Assembly (NCBI GenBank): GCA_963854835.1
Contig: OY978526.1
Span: forward strand, 18,029,868 to 18,093,867
Reading direction: 5' to 3'
Source: Megamerina dolium
Taxonomy: Eukaryota; Arthropoda; Insecta; Diptera; Megamerinidae
DNA length: 64,000 bases
Part shown: positions 25,870-39,567 of the stretch, piece after piece
Layout: every line of letters starts with the position of its first letter
How positions within the stretch are numbered: position 1 is the first letter of the stretch
The notes under the pieces: model-generated
The model's database searches: none
Seen by the model: only the letters and a program-made list of their open reading frames with translations
What the model was told of the DNA's origin: nothing
Translations under genes and position numbers: made by a program

Positions 25870-27150
25870 TCACTTTTGTGCTAGAGGTTAGTGTTTGGTC
25901 CATCTTATACCTCCTTCATTCGTTAGCAAGTTTAATAATATATATGAAATTTCAGTGTGATAGCTTTACATTGTTGTGCTCTAAGTGTAACAATATAGTA
26001 CACTTGGAAACGTACTTTTGTATGGGAGGTAGATGTTGTTTTTATCCAATTTCATCAATTTTTTAACTCTCAAGCATTTGTTAGTAAATGAAATTATGAG
26101 TTCGAGCCGAGTTTCTGATGCCTTTTCGTGAACATAAAGTGTAAACATATATTCGGAGACCTAATTTTGTACGAGGGATACTCGATTTCCGGACGTATAC
26201 TTTTATATAGAATATAGGGATGATTTTTATACGATTTCGTCCATTTTTAAACTCAAGGATTTTTTAGGTAAACAAAATCATATGTGTTGAGTTTTAGTTT
26301 TTTTGCTTTGTATTTTCGTGCGCAAAGTGTAAAAAAATACGTACGGAGGCATACTTTTGTATGAGAGATATGACTGATTTTGATCCGATTTTATCCATTT
26401 CCAAACCCAAAAATTTTCAAATGAATAAATCATATGTATTGAATTTCAGCTTTTTAGCTTTGTATTTTCGTGCACCAAGTGTGAAAAAATACGTGCGGAA
26501 CCATACTTTTATTTATATGGAAGGTAGGGTGGATTTTTATCCGATTTCGTCCATCTTCAAACGTAAGAATTTCCAAGTAAACAAGATTATGTGTGTTGAG
26601 TTTCAGCTTTATAGCTTTGTAATTTCTTGCGCAAAGTGTGAAAACATACATAAAGAGGCATATTTTTGTATGGACGATATGGCTAATTTTGATCCAATTT
26701 CATCTATTTCCAAATATAAGAATTTCCAAGTCATTAAAATCAGATATATTGAGTTTCAGTTTTTTAGCTTTCTATTTTCTTGAGCAAAGTGTGAAAACAT
26801 ACATACAGAGGCATACTTTTGTATGGGAGATATGACTGATTTTTATCCGATTTTGTCCATTTCAAAACCAAAGAATTTTTAACTAAATAAAATCATCTAT
26901 ATTGAGTTTGAGCTCTTTAACTTTGTATTTTCGCGCGAAAAGTGTGAAAACATACATACAAAGGAATACTTTTGTATGGGAGATATTGCTGATTTTGATC
27001 CGATTACACTTATTTACGAGCTCAGCTGTTCATTGATAAAAATAATCTTAAGCGTCAATTTTCAACTATATTGCTCTATATTTATATCAGTTATCGTGCA
27101 AACAGACAGAGAGGCAGACAGGCAGTTATGGCTAGATGATCTCAGATTCA
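25870..27150 (+). repeat. Array C of the 153-bp repeat family (plus)
   Basis: Cores ACTTTTGTATGGGAGGTAG-like lie near 26018, 26200, 26355, 26517, 26664, 26818 and 26971; the last three spacings are about 154, 153 and 147-162 bp. Units run GCAAAGTGTGAAAACATACA, then the core, then ATTTTGATCCGATTT, then CCATTTCCAAA. The terminus is TCAGTTATCGTGCAAACAG at about 27088, followed by an AGACAGAGAGGCAGAC tract. Reading frames (for example 26361-26783) arise because units sit in frame; repetitive peptides are not evidence of a gene. Confidence 0.88.
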
Positions 27151-28022
27151 GATTTTGATCAATAATATACATGAATAAGTATGTGGCTGCTCTTTTACTA
27201 TTGGTGTTAAAGATTCTATAAACGAAAACACAATTTTTAAATACCCAAGACTCTTTACATTAAGCAGTTTAACATTGCAAATAACTTAGAACAACTTCAA
27301 GTGATATTTGACTCTAAAATATATTTTAATTTTCAAAATCACTATATTACTTAATTAGGATGAGTCCATATGAGCTCAAGTGTAATCACATCTCTCATGA
27401 ATTTAAACCATATGTAAATATATTTATATAAATAAATATGAATAAAAGAGAGATAGTTATATATGGTACACCATGTATAAAGCATGTGTAAGAGTAATAC
27501 ATACATATGTAGTTCTATTACTTTATCTATATATACATATATTATATAATAACAACAATATTTTTTCATACACCCAAACATATACACATATATGTATACT
27601 ATGTGTATATATATACCATATAGCAACAATTGCAATGACTGTAAAACTACCACCATTACTATTATTGCATTCATGATGCTCATATGTACATATTACAAAA
27701 TTTATTCTTCTCACTCTCATTCTCATTCATCTAACATTTTCATCCACTTCTTCTGTTCTCACTTACAAAAACACGAATGAAGAAGTGTCGAAAAAACAGA
27801 AAATGTTTCCAATGTAAAGCAAAATTGAAAAAATCTTACAACGACCTATATACAATTACAACAACAATTATAAAAACAACAAATAATATTGCTACAGTGT
27901 TGCATTCAAACCTATACTAAGCTTGTAGTACTAAGCTTAACCTAATAGAGAAAATAATCATCACTGAATTCATTCCGAAAGAATTACTTCAATTCTTCAT
28001 CATTAGTGCTCGTAGTAATGAT
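27151..28022. other. Gene-free AT-rich DNA
   Basis: TATA/ATAC-rich simple sequence (27400-27620) and AT-rich flanks; no gene recognised. Confidence 0.6.
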
Positions 28023-28608
28023 ACTCACAAAGGAGAAATGACGCTGTGTTTATCATGAGCACCTGCCAAGATGGCCTTATCTCACGACGCCCAAAGCGTG
28101 TGTATCAATTTGAAGCGTTGATAAGCGCCCCGTAGGTGTGGAAATTCAGAATCCAACCTCTAGTATCCTACGGTACCAATTGGGGCACGTTGAATGGACT
28201 TACTACCCTCCTTGGTTTGGATCGAGGCCCATCTAAAACCTCTTCTGATCTAAGGGGTCAGCACCCTGGTTGCAATGCAACTCCACATCGAGTACCCACG
28301 CCGTGAGACGTGGAATACTCTACCCGCGTATCTTTGGGTTACCTAAACCACCACGAAAACCTCCCCGAAGGGCCGTTCCCAACCATCAAGTTGGAGGGAT
28401 TCCAACCTGATCACTCGTAGTACCAAATTTAAAGTCTTTTGGTAAGACCTCGTAGCCGAAGCTACTACCAGTTTCAGCCCCATTCGGCTCCGGACTGGTA
28501 GCCGGGAACTCACAAAGGAGAGACCCCAAATTATTCGAAGGTGTTAGTATAACAAGAATCGAAAATTGAGAAAATTGCGATCGGAATTTAGTGCAAAAAA
28601 AAAAAAAA
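28023..28608 (+). mobile_element. GC-rich, hairpin-rich retro-element with poly(A) tail, unidentified
   Basis: This is the only extended GC-rich, low-repeat stretch in the window. It contains several perfect hairpins, including GTAGC-CGAA-GCTAC (28451-28464), CCAAC-CATCAA-GTTGG (about 28380-28395), GTTGC-AAT-GCAAC (about 28270-28282) and CTACCAGT...ACTGGTAG (near 28464-28502) with an inner AGCC...GGCT. A 14-bp direct repeat ACTCACAAAGGAGA occurs at 28023 and 28508. The sequence ends in 14 A's at 28595-28608. No long reading frame exists. I suggest a non-LTR retrotransposon untranslated end or a retroposed structured RNA; the family is not recognised. Confidence 0.5.
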
Positions 28609-30013
28609 CGTCAAATAGATTAGTTCTGAAATATTCAAAGTGACATATGTAGTCTCTTTTGTATGAGAATCGAACAGAAAAGAAACTCATTTCTATTCAC
28701 ATCATAGGAGGATATATTTTCTTGATTATATAATATTTCTAGACATCATATGCGTTACAAATATGTGATCAACATGGGCATCATTACAGATCCCTCCTAT
28801 GAATATGGTTGTGAGACGAATGACGTCATACAGAAAACCTCCTCTATTATTTGATATATAGAAATTAAACAAAATTAATTTTCAATCACTGCAAAATTGT
28901 TAAATTTCGTAACGGCGATTTTTAAATTTAAGTCAGAGTAAATGCTCCGCAACGTTTGTTTTTATTGTTTCTTTTTTTATATCACATCTTTGATTTTTGC
29001 TATGCATGGAATGTCGTGAAATTTGAGTTAATGTTACGTCAAAGGAGTGTTTTAAAAATGCCAATTTTCAATTCTATATACTCTTGATATCTGACACCGT
29101 TGCGCAGTGAGTCGTGGGTTGCGCTTTTGTGAATATAATATTCGATTTGTCTCCCGCTTCGGACAAATCTACACTATCTCATAAAGATGCTGCAGTTCAA
29201 AACCAGCTAATATTATTTTTTAGAGGCATAACAATATTGAGAACAATTATTCATTACTGGGATTTTCGAAGTCTATTATTAAAAATGTAATTTTGAAAAT
29301 GTTTACATATTTCATTTGAATTAAATAAACTTGTTTCTGAACTCGAATTGACCAAGTTCCAACTCAACATATTAAGTCTTTGGTAAAATGACCACCTATA
29401 AGTTTATTATCACCAGCAGTTTTTCGTAATTCGATTGTCTCGTTTTGACATCTTTAGGGACCGATCTAATTTAGATCGCAATTCCAAAATGCTCAATAGG
29501 GATATAATGCTCATTTATGTATATGTATATAGCATATATATATAAATAGAAATAGAAGAGCCGACAACAACGGCAACGATGTCGATGACGATGTACGACA
29601 ATGTTGTTGGTCCTGTGATAGCAGTGTTGAGCTACAGCTGCAACTACCACCATCTCTGCTATATGTATACCAGTAGATACTACACAATATACGTATTATA
29701 AAGAAGAAGAACAACAACAACATCAGCAACAACAATACTTAAAGTAATAGCATCACAATTGTAGGGCTACTACAACTACTACTACTACTACTAATACCAC
29801 TGCTACTATTCCACCTACTACATATTAAGTATGTAGTACCAACCACTGGCAACACTTTGATTGTTGTTGCATAGAATGCATTCCAGCATAAAAATATAGT
29901 GGATGGAGGGCGTTTATGTTGCAAAAAGCCGGAAATATGAAGAAATGTTGCGCGCGCGTTTTCTACATTAACAACTATTCACACACACACATGCTTGCAC
30001 ATACAAATGTATA
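28609..30013. other. Gene-free DNA
   Basis: Mostly AT-rich. A strong hairpin lies at 29144-29169 (described separately). (CAA)n/(CAG)n-like stretches at 29560-29730 and (CTA)n at 29776-29793 drive the false reading frames on the minus strand. Confidence 0.6.
29144..29169. other. Perfect 8-bp stem-loop
   Basis: GATTTGTC and GACAAATC flank a 10-base GC-rich loop. It sits in a short GC-richer patch containing TTGCGCAGTGAGTCGTGGG. Function unknown; possibly a relic of a structured transposon end. Confidence 0.5.
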
Positions 30014-30309
30014 TTAGGTTGTCTCAAATTGCATACGAGAAAATAAATATTGATATGAAAATGATGCAATTTATTTTATTTCAAGATTACATTAAAACTA
30101 TTTCATTTTCATAAAAAAAATTGTTGTTTTTCGCGAAAAAATATGGAGAATTTATTTGACATTTTTGCGAATAACACATAGAAATGAGTAATCAAATTGC
30201 TGAATATTTCTAAATCATACATAGTGTAATGAAAATGTTTCACATTACAACATATTTTGGGGGGGTTTGTAGTTTTTAACGACAGCTCTCATTTTTATGA
30301 GGCACCCAA
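30014..30309. mobile_element. Mariner-type MITE relic
   Basis: TTAGGTTGTCTCAAATTGCA at 30014 resembles classic mariner termini. The other end, GAGGCACCCAA (complement TTGGGTGCCTC), is an imperfect inverted match. The length is about 296 bp with no transposase. Confidence 0.5.
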
Positions 30310-33300
30310 ATGTATATATGTATTTAGGTAGTTACATCGTCTCACACATAGGAAAACCTTCGTATGTATGTTCATACATAGTGCTATATACAATATATAT
30401 TTCAACAGCAACAGTAGCAACAATGTTTTAAACGTTGCTTACTGGCGACGACAACCTATTCCGATGCTGATGATGATGATGGTGATGATGATGATGATGA
30501 CGACGATGTCGGATGAAGACTACGACTACGATTACGACAATAACAAATATATGCAGTTGGGCAGATCTTAGCATCAAGTGTTTGTTGTTGTTGTTGTTGT
30601 TGTTGTTGTTTTATATGTACTACATACATTTGATGTAGGTAGTCTAGATATATTCGTTTTGCTCGTTTATTCGTTTCTATGCTCGTTCATTGCTATGATG
30701 CGCAAAAGCGTTAAAGCAACATATCCAAAAATTAGAAATTGTTTCTTTGCATCATTCATATATACACACACACACACCTACACAAGTATACTCACCATCG
30801 CCGCCTTATACTCATACATATATGTATATGTAATGTACATACATGTGTATGCATAGAGCCATTAGCATGTATCCATGTAAGAGAAAGATGAATGAATATC
30901 TTACCATTTCACTGTACATATGTATATGTCTGTTCTTGTTGTAGTTGTTGTTTTCATTTTCACATATACATACAATACATTTATGTATTTTACACACGAG
31001 TGCAGCATAGCAAAAGAATTTCTATCATTTTGTGGTTGTCATTATTATTGTGGATTTGTCAAAATAATAATAAAAATAATAACAAAAACAAAAACAACAA
31101 CAACAACAACAATAATTTAATTCTAAATAGAACAATAACAATAAAAAACTCTTCATGCCACATTTATATACATTTTCTGGTAATATGTACTTCTCTTCTT
31201 CTTCTTCTTCTTCTACAACTTCTTCATTTTCATTATGAACAACTTGTTTGTGTACGTTTTTAATTTTCAGCTTAAAGCAATGACAAGTGAAGTGTTTGTT
31301 TTGTGTGTGTTTGTTGTTGTTTTTGAATTAAAAACAAATGTAGGAGAAAGGTTCATAGATTCGAACATGGAACAATCGATGGCAACAAATGTGTGGGCAC
31401 ACATATTCATTTTGGTCGTTGATAACACGAAGGGATTGCCGGAAGTATAGAAAAGAATATACGTACATATATTCATGATTAACTTCTTTTCCATCGATTT
31501 AGAGAAATCCACCTTTTTGTCCCACTGTTTATTTGTTTATCACTTTATTGGTTCGTACGATAACATCAATACCGGGTGAGATATTTTAATGAAATTTCTA
31601 ATAAAGCAGCTACGTTTAAAAACAACCAGCAATATCAAAAATGAGAATGATAGGTCATCTGGCATATCCACACTATTAGTCAAAGACACTAACCTTGAAT
31701 TTTTAATAAATTTGAGTTATCATCTAGGACTCATTTAGGACATTCAAATTTAGTATTTGAATGAATATTTCAGTGAGTTAAATAATTTTGAAGAAAAGAA
31801 CGCTCTTTCATATAGCTGCCATATAAAGTCACTATTGCGATATACTCTATATGCTCATATTAAAAACGAGAGTTAGGATAGTAAAATTTGATGAGTGATT
31901 ACAAATTTTGATGGTCTTGATGGCTTACATGAAAAATATAACTAATTTCGAGTACAATTTCGAGTATCTGCTATATAATCTCACTACTTCGACCCGTTGA
32001 CTTAAGTTGTTCGCCATATATTTCACCTAAGCAAATGGTTTAACGCAAACATTTTAAATATTTCTGATTCAAATATGATCTCGAATTCGTATAATGGACC
32101 AGTGAAGACGTATATGTGGGTTTACTACTCTCCTTCTTTGCTTTATTGAAATTATAATTTTATTCCAATCTATGGACCTTTGCCCTATTTGTGTGCGTGT
32201 GCAAGTATTTTTTGTTTTCTTCTTTTTGAAGTAAAGTTTAATTTTAATTTGTCAAAAGTTCTTTAGTGGCATTACTCATGTGTAGACACAAGCAAGCATA
32301 TACATATACACATTTAATCTTATGTACAAGCAAATATTCACAAACACACTCATACATATACTCATTGAAGTTCTCGTATGGTGGTAGGGAGGAGGGGGTG
32401 AGGCAATGAGGCTGCATTTGAGTAATTGTATGCATATATGTAATTAATTTAAAGATGACACAGAAGAAGAAGAAGAAGAGGAACAAAATTTTGTGGTTTG
32501 TTGACAGTTGAGTGCTATTTTAACATATTTTGCACAAACGAATTGTCTATGTAACATTGTTATTGTGTGTGTGTGTGTGTGCTTTTATTTTAATGAAATT
32601 TGATCAAATTTGTTGTACACGTTCTTTTTTTTTTCTCAAATATAAATATTTGTTCACTACACATTTTTATATAATATTATTTATTAAATTATAGGTATAT
32701 ATACATATATACATATATTTTTTATGTATTTATTTGATCGAATCAAATTGAAGTCAGCAATTTATAAAGTATTCCATACCATTTATACATATGTATACGT
32801 TTTGTTTCTCTCATTACGTGTATTGCTGCCGAAAATGTGCAGAAATGTTTTTGAATGAATCACAACAACAAAAGCTATTGATTGGTAAAATGGAGCTCCA
32901 TATATACATACATACATATATATAACAATAGTACGAGTCTACCCTTATTGTATGGAAGGGTATATGCGTGGGTGTGTGTATATATGCGTGCGTGTGTGTG
33001 TTCGTATGTGCGTGTTTGTGTATCCTGTATTGAAAATCATTGAGTAAATTGTTTGCACATCCTATCTTTTGGTGATTTCGTTTTTTGCCTTTTTGTTGTT
33101 GTTACGCCCATCATTATCAGCCCATCGCCACCACCACCACCAGCCAACCAACTGCCGCCACAACGCCAATTCAATCGATTTCGCATACAGAAGCGTTAAA
33201 GATAAATATTTTCACAAGCGCGCACACACACACACACACACACAACAATATACATATATAATTTTGCCATAAAATAAATCAATTCACTAAAATAACAGCC

Positions 33301-36259
33301 ACTGCAGCAAGCAGGAAGCGGCAGCAAAAACGAAGGCATAATATGGAAAAAAAAAAGAACGAAATACAAAATTTCCAAGGCAACAAAATATGAATAGTAG
33401 AACAAGTAGTAAAAGAGATGTGGAAAAAGTAAATCGAAACAAAGAACACAAAAAAAAAACAAAAAAAGAAAAAGGAAAAAACCGAAAATTGTCAGCAAAC
33501 AAAAGCCAACAACAACAACAACAACAACAGCAATCAGTATGACGACCCATGTGCTCAGTGAACAGTACAAATATGTACAATACGCACAATTTTCTCGCTC
33601 CTCTTTCAATACAATTTCAGAAATTTGTGGTGCGTTTTGTTAAGCTGATTTCTTCTTCTTCTTCTTTCTTCTTTTCTTCCATATCTCACTCTCTTTCTCT
33701 GCTCTTCTTCGATTTTAGTATCATTCATTGTTGTTGCCTTACGAGTTTCATTTGTTGAAAGCACATAAGCACACTAATGCTTGGTGGCGAATTAATAATG
33801 TACTTGTATATGGATATGACGTCTACTTGAGTAATTGTATGATAGATGAGTGAGTGGATGAATGCATGCATGTGTATTTCATTCAGCTATTGCAGTTCTC
33901 ATTGTTGTTGTTGTTGTTATTATTATTATTCAACTAGTTCTTCGAAATGATTGAGTTTCTTGTCTTGTTGCTTTATTTTGAAAATAATTTTTTTGTTTTG
34001 CTACAATTTCATAGTGCGCCTTATGCACTAGTATTGAATAGAGAGAAGGAAAAATATGTATGAGGAAATTATGTAAAAAAAAAAAAGAAATTGAATATGA
34101 AAAGCACACAAAAAAGGTAATAAAGAAGCAAAAAGAAACAAAAAAAAACATTCCACAAATAAAATATAAAACACTCAAACACAGCAGATAATATGATTAT
34201 AGGCGGCACCTAATGACATTCCAAAGGACAACAACTGAAAGAGACCACAAATAGACAGCGCGAAAAAAGGAATAAGAAGAAAAAAAATAATGAAACAATA
34301 TTGGCAATGCCAAGAAAATCCATTGAATAATATTTAATATATAAGTCCAAAGAAAAAAAAAAAAAAAAAAAAAAATGTGTAAGCTGCCAATACAAATAAG
34401 CATAAAAACAAACCCTATGGAATTCCCCCCACCACCAAAAAGCCAAAAATACAATTATAATAATAATAGAGAATTATAGAGAGCGAAAACATAAAATCAT
34501 AATACCAATAGTCGAGAGAGAATTCGTGATATTTAGCTTCTATGTACTTACCAAAGAGCTTCTTCAATAGATTTCTGCTATTTAAGGTTTTATGTTCATT
34601 ATAATGAACATAAGTCACTATAAGATATCAGAGATTGAATTTATTATGGACAGACTATTAAATTTCTATTAAATATTTGTGCAACAAGTAAATCTTGGTC
34701 AAACTTTAAAAAGAATTAGTAAGTAATGCCGGGGGGGTTCAATAAAAAAAAAGAAATGTTTAACAACAGAATATGTAGATCTTTTAAAATATAAATTTCC
34801 ATCATAATATCAATAAGTATAATGTATTGATAATAATCTATAGATATTTATATGAGCGTATATTCTTTGGAAAAAATCAAGGTCATCAAACATGTGTTAT
34901 TCATACGTAATGTTGAATCACTTGTACTCATATGATACAATTGCCAAACGATTGTGATATAAAAATTATTTAAATATATAGATATCTATGCAATAAGCGT
35001 GTAAATGATTAAATTCGATTTAGGCATAAATTGTATATTGAAATTTTGTTGATTCTTCTGTTTGTTTTTTTTTTCCACCCCCAAAAAGTAAACATTTACA
35101 ATTTAATATTTATATACAGACATCTAAAAAAAAATGAATTTTCATGAAATTAAGCTTTATATTATACTATTCTGCTTCATTTGATTTTCGTTTTAATATT
35201 CGTTGGCTTTGACAACAGAATATTTTCATCTGACAATGGCAAATAGAGGAACATTGCCCCGAACAAATCAAACGTGTTGCTAACATTTTATATATACGAG
35301 TATAATTGAAAGGACAAAAAAACCAAACCTAGAAACATATGTTGAAACCAACAACAACAACAACAACAACAACAATAACAGTGAAGAATTTAGTACAAGC
35401 AGCTGATATAAGCAGTAATATTTATACGTACACACACATTCATATATGAATATCTCATTCTGTGCACATTCTATGATGCAAAAGGAAAAATTAAATTTGT
35501 CTCTTGACTGACAAATGTCCCTCGAGAGGCCAAAACCAGAGAAAAGTACTTGACGAGTATACTTACATATAAATATCTGTATATAGTATATAGCATATAT
35601 ATACCATACCATTGCATATATTCTAGTCAAAATTCACTTCACAGCATATGTACCCATGTATGCATGTGTAATGTTGAAGCTGTGCTATAAATTCAATGCT
35701 TTATGCAGTACATGGCATCGTTAGCATTGTACGTACTCATATGTATATACATAGCCGCACATATATTGTATATTGTATAAGATATATTCATAAGTCAACT
35801 TGTAATTGTATTAAGATAGGGAACATGATATGCTCCCCTATTGGAGTACATTACATTCGAGTGCAAGCTAGAGTGGAGTATGTAATAGAATAAGCAGGCT
35901 ACTGAACTTTAATATCTAAACATAGTGTACAAAATGATAATATGGTTGATGAGCTCCTAACCGGTTAGTTTAAAGTGTTGGTCGTCTATAGTCCTAGAGT
36001 CATAGTTGTTACGATGATGCCACAATCGAGTATATAAATATATCTTAAATAATATGGAATTTATTTATATATTTATTTCAATTGCTTTATTGTATCCTAA
36101 ACTTAAAGACCTATTGAGGAGAGTTGTCAAATATAAAAAGATTAGAATTATGATCTATATCGTTTTAGCCATGATGGGCTACCTTTTCGCACTAGAACTG
36201 CCGTACTAATAGAGCGATCGTGCTGAAAATAAGTACATATTATTATTTTTACAAAAGAA
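30310..36259. other. Gene-free DNA rich in microsatellites
   Basis: Includes (ATG)n 30468-30500, (TTG)n 30580-30611, (AAC)n 31095-31112, (CTT)n 31194-31214, (AC)n 33223-33243, (AAC)n 33509-33530, A run 34351-34374 and (AAC)n 35347-35373. The stretch 31540-32110 is not simple repeat and includes TATAGCTGCCATATAAA, a motif reminiscent of dispersed fly repeats. No coding region supported. Confidence 0.65.
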
Positions 36260-37050
36260 CAGTCATCGTAATGAATTGTCAAAATCGGATGAAAATCACT
36301 CTTATCACCCATACAAAAGTATTATAATGAATGGGTTTTTTACACTTTATATGCCAAAAAAATGCAAATTTTAAGTTAAAATTTAGCATGTGGAGTTCAT
36401 TTTATCACAATATTGATATGATAGAAAATGAATGAATTCAGATGAAAACCACGCCTACCTCCCATATGAAAGCATGATATGGAATGTGATTTATCACACT
36501 TTTAGCATAAAAAGATGAAGATTTTAAGCTAAAGTTTGGCCTATGCAAATAGTTTTATCGCGGAAATAACAAATTAGAAAATTAGTGAAATCGCAACAAA
36601 ACCAAGCCTATCTCCTATACGAAAGTATGGTGTTGAATGGGTTTTTTTACACTTTGCCTATGAAAATATTAAGGCTGAAACTTGGTGGATAATATTATTT
36701 TAACTAATTAATAGACGAGAATAAAAATGGGTGTAATTGGATAAAAACTACGTCTACCTTCCATATAAACATATGCTCTATTTGCATGTTTTGACACTTT
36801 TCACTCGAAATTTTCATGATATCATGCTTATACATGGTACTTACAAGTATATTTACTAGCACATAGACATACTCGAAAGAAAGTTGAATCAGATAATAAC
36901 TACGACTACCTTCCATATAAAGTGTATACTCGATCGTACTTTGCACAAGTGCATCTTCGCATATATGACTTTTTTTTTTTTATAAATTTATTAACATTTT
37001 TTAAAATGGGCACAATCGCATAATAATCAAGCCAACCCCCAGTACAAAAG
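36260..37050 (-). repeat. Array D of the 153-bp repeat family (minus)
   Basis: Six units with CTACCTCCCATATGAAA-like cores near 36306, 36456, 36607, 36752, 36905 and 37032; spacing is about 150, 151, 145, 153 and 127 bp. Same orientation as array A, opposite to B, C, E and F. No copy of the CAGTTATCGTGC terminus is visible. Confidence 0.83.
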
Positions 37051-38873
37051 TAACTTTTCTTTAACAGTAAATCTGTCTATAAGTTATGCTGTAGAGTATC
37101 TAAACTTCAGTATGAACTAAGCTAAACTATATACATTTTTTTATATTATATTTTTATCAACATTATCTTCATGCTGTTTTTTAACATTGTCCTTTGATCT
37201 ATGAGGACATATATATAAATATATGCTAAATAAAATACAACCTTTGAGTATATAATGAATTAAGAGAAATTGAATGCGAACATTTAATAAATAATAATAT
37301 GTTAAATTCATACATTTATCCATATATTTTTCATGCTTTGCAAATTAAACTCTTTGACTAAATGTTGTAATATACTCAAATTATAACATTCAATATAAAG
37401 ATTACGCACCGACCGATGCTTTCGCATAGAAATTGAATCGACTGAAGTATGACGTAACAAGCAACATGGGATATTTGTCTATTTTTACACATTATAAAAC
37501 AGCTGCTTTGCCTCAGCTGAATAGAGACATACATGTATGTATGTATGTATGTATGTATGTATGTAGTATATTGCCATTACATATTTCTTTCTGTTGGCCT
37601 TTCTTTACCAAGAAACAACTGTGTATGTATTGTGTAGTCATATTGCTTAACTCTCAAAGGATATTTATTTGCTTCAAGTCGAAATCATTTTGCTTAATTT
37701 AATTTTTCTTTCTCTTCTTTATTTTTATTTTTTCATCTTCTTTCACTTTGTTGCTGATACTATTACTTTTGTTGTTGTTGTTGTTTGTTGGTATTCAAAA
37801 TATGTCCGTATGTAAAGCTTACGACGATGAAGATGACAAAACGACCGTCGACATTGAAGAATGTCTACTTTAGTGCTTGTTGTGCTCTAATCATTGTTGT
37901 TGTTGCTTAGTATTATTGCTGTTTTTCTTTGTTTTCATTCTATTCTATTTCATCTTCTTTCTATCTATGTATGTATTGCGACTTTTGTTGCGTCTTCTAT
38001 TTCGACTTTGTTTTTACTCGTAATTTTTTTCGATTTGTTTTGTTGTCCTTTAATTTAAAAACAAGAAAAAAAAAATAAGTAAATAAAAGAAAATATATCT
38101 TTAAATTGCTCAAATTTATGTTCGTCAAGCTGTAGTGCACATATCCGCAAACATAGATACACATACATAGATGAGTACAAAATTTAAACAAGCATAACAA
38201 GTTATAAGTTGTATTAGTAGAGTTGCTTGGTATAGAAATAATGTATAGATATATTTAGATATTGTATCCATCCATCCATCATACCTACGAAATTTTAAGC
38301 TGTTGAATTTTTTAGACCAAAAATAAGCTTATACATACATAGAAAGGACCCCTACTATATTATGAAGGTAGATATAGACAATTTTTAAGAAATTTAATTT
38401 CAACAAGAAATTCATGCTCGAATTAACAAAATAGCCTTCATGATTATAGAATGGACAACATAGAGTATACGATACGTATGTATGTGGGTATGAGGAATAG
38501 AGTGAGAGGAGTTAGATTGGGATACTTATTGAGTAAATTGAATGATCGCATTTGATATGTGAAGATTAGGTCTTTATAGGGTAGATAAAATGGAATATGT
38601 GTACATGTACGTATATGTTGATAATATTTTGGGGATTATTTTTTGCTAACATGTCCAACATGTAAGAGTTTAGTTACAAAAGGTACTTAAAAATAAGCTT
38701 TTGATACATACATATTTGTATATTAAATAATAGATAGTAAGAGAATGTTTATATAATGTAGAGTAGAAATAAATACAATTTTTTCTTATGAGTTGATATT
38801 CAATACAAAATCAATCTTAAAGTATACAGTAAAGTATATGTAATCGATGCTCTGAAAATGTGTTATAAATTGA
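37051..38873. other. Gene-free AT-rich DNA
   Basis: Contains (TATG)n 37532-37565, TTG repeats near 37770 and T-rich strips. No gene recognised. Confidence 0.65.
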
Positions 38874-39398
38874 ATAAAATTTTTTTCATTTAAACCACTT
38901 AAAATTAATGGCCAATCAGTTCCACAATGTTCCTCAACAAAGTACTTGGGTATTCACCTCGACAGAAGGCTGACATGGAAAAATCACATAGAGGCAAAGA
39001 AAACTCAGATCAAGCTTAAAATGAATCAGTTATGGTGGCTGTTACACAAAAGATCAAAGTTGAATCTTGAATACAAAGTGCTATTATATAAAGCAATCCT
39101 GAAACCAATCTGGACTTATGGTATTCAGTTTTGGGGCACCGCATCTCCCTCTAATATCGAAAAATTGCAGCGAATACAATCCAAGTGTCTGCGAATTATT
39201 GTAAATGCGCCTTGGTATATGAGGAACGTTAACATCCATCGAGATTTAAATGTATCCACAATTTCTGAGGAAGTTGCAATGTCCTGCAGAAGCTACATTC
39301 AAAAATTACACAATCATCCGAATCCCCTTGCTAGGCAATTGTTGCTGAGCAAGGGGCATCGTCGATTAAAAAGAAAAGACACACTGAATATGCTGTAA
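38874..39398 (+). pseudogene. C-terminal fragment of jockey-type ORF2 (reverse transcriptase)
   Basis: About 174 codons without a stop. The segment contains KYLGIHLDRRLTW, ILKPIWTYGIQFWG, NIEKLQRIQSKCLR and PWYMRN followed by IHRDLNVSTISEEV. These are the characteristic thumb and C-terminal landmarks of jockey/F-type elements, in the correct order. The polymerase catalytic FADD block and the endonuclease are absent, so it cannot function. The frame ends TAA at 39396. Its intactness suggests a fairly young insertion compared with the mariner relics nearby. The frame begins before any methionine, so no start codon belongs to it. Confidence 0.85.
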
Positions 39399-39530
39399 AA
39401 TTGCTACATCTCGCGACTCACCAAATTGTGATGGAACGTAGGGGATATCACATAGTTTTATTTAGTTTGTAAGATTTTAATACTTATTGTTAGTTTCTTG
39501 TATAAGAAAGATTCAATAAAAAAAAATAAG

Positions 39531-39564
<34 letters not shown>
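38874..39564 (+). mobile_element. 5'-truncated jockey-type non-LTR retrotransposon
   Basis: The element starts inside the reverse-transcriptase protein, runs to its stop, continues through a 134-bp 3' untranslated region, and ends in 32 A's (39533-39564). A 5'-truncated copy with a poly(A) tail is the usual product of target-primed insertion. The 5' junction lies between the stop at 38871-38873 and about 38890. A short AAAATTT near both ends may be the target duplication, but it is too simple to trust. Confidence 0.85.

Positions 39565-39567
<3 letters not shown>

Noticed and set aside
26361..26783. A 140-codon frame with internally repeated peptide.
   Set aside because: It translates three units of the 153-bp repeat that happen to be in frame; other arrays have stops at equivalent positions.
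33196..33609. A 137-codon hydrophobic minus-strand frame.
   Set aside because: Driven by A-rich and CAA/CA repeats on the plus strand.
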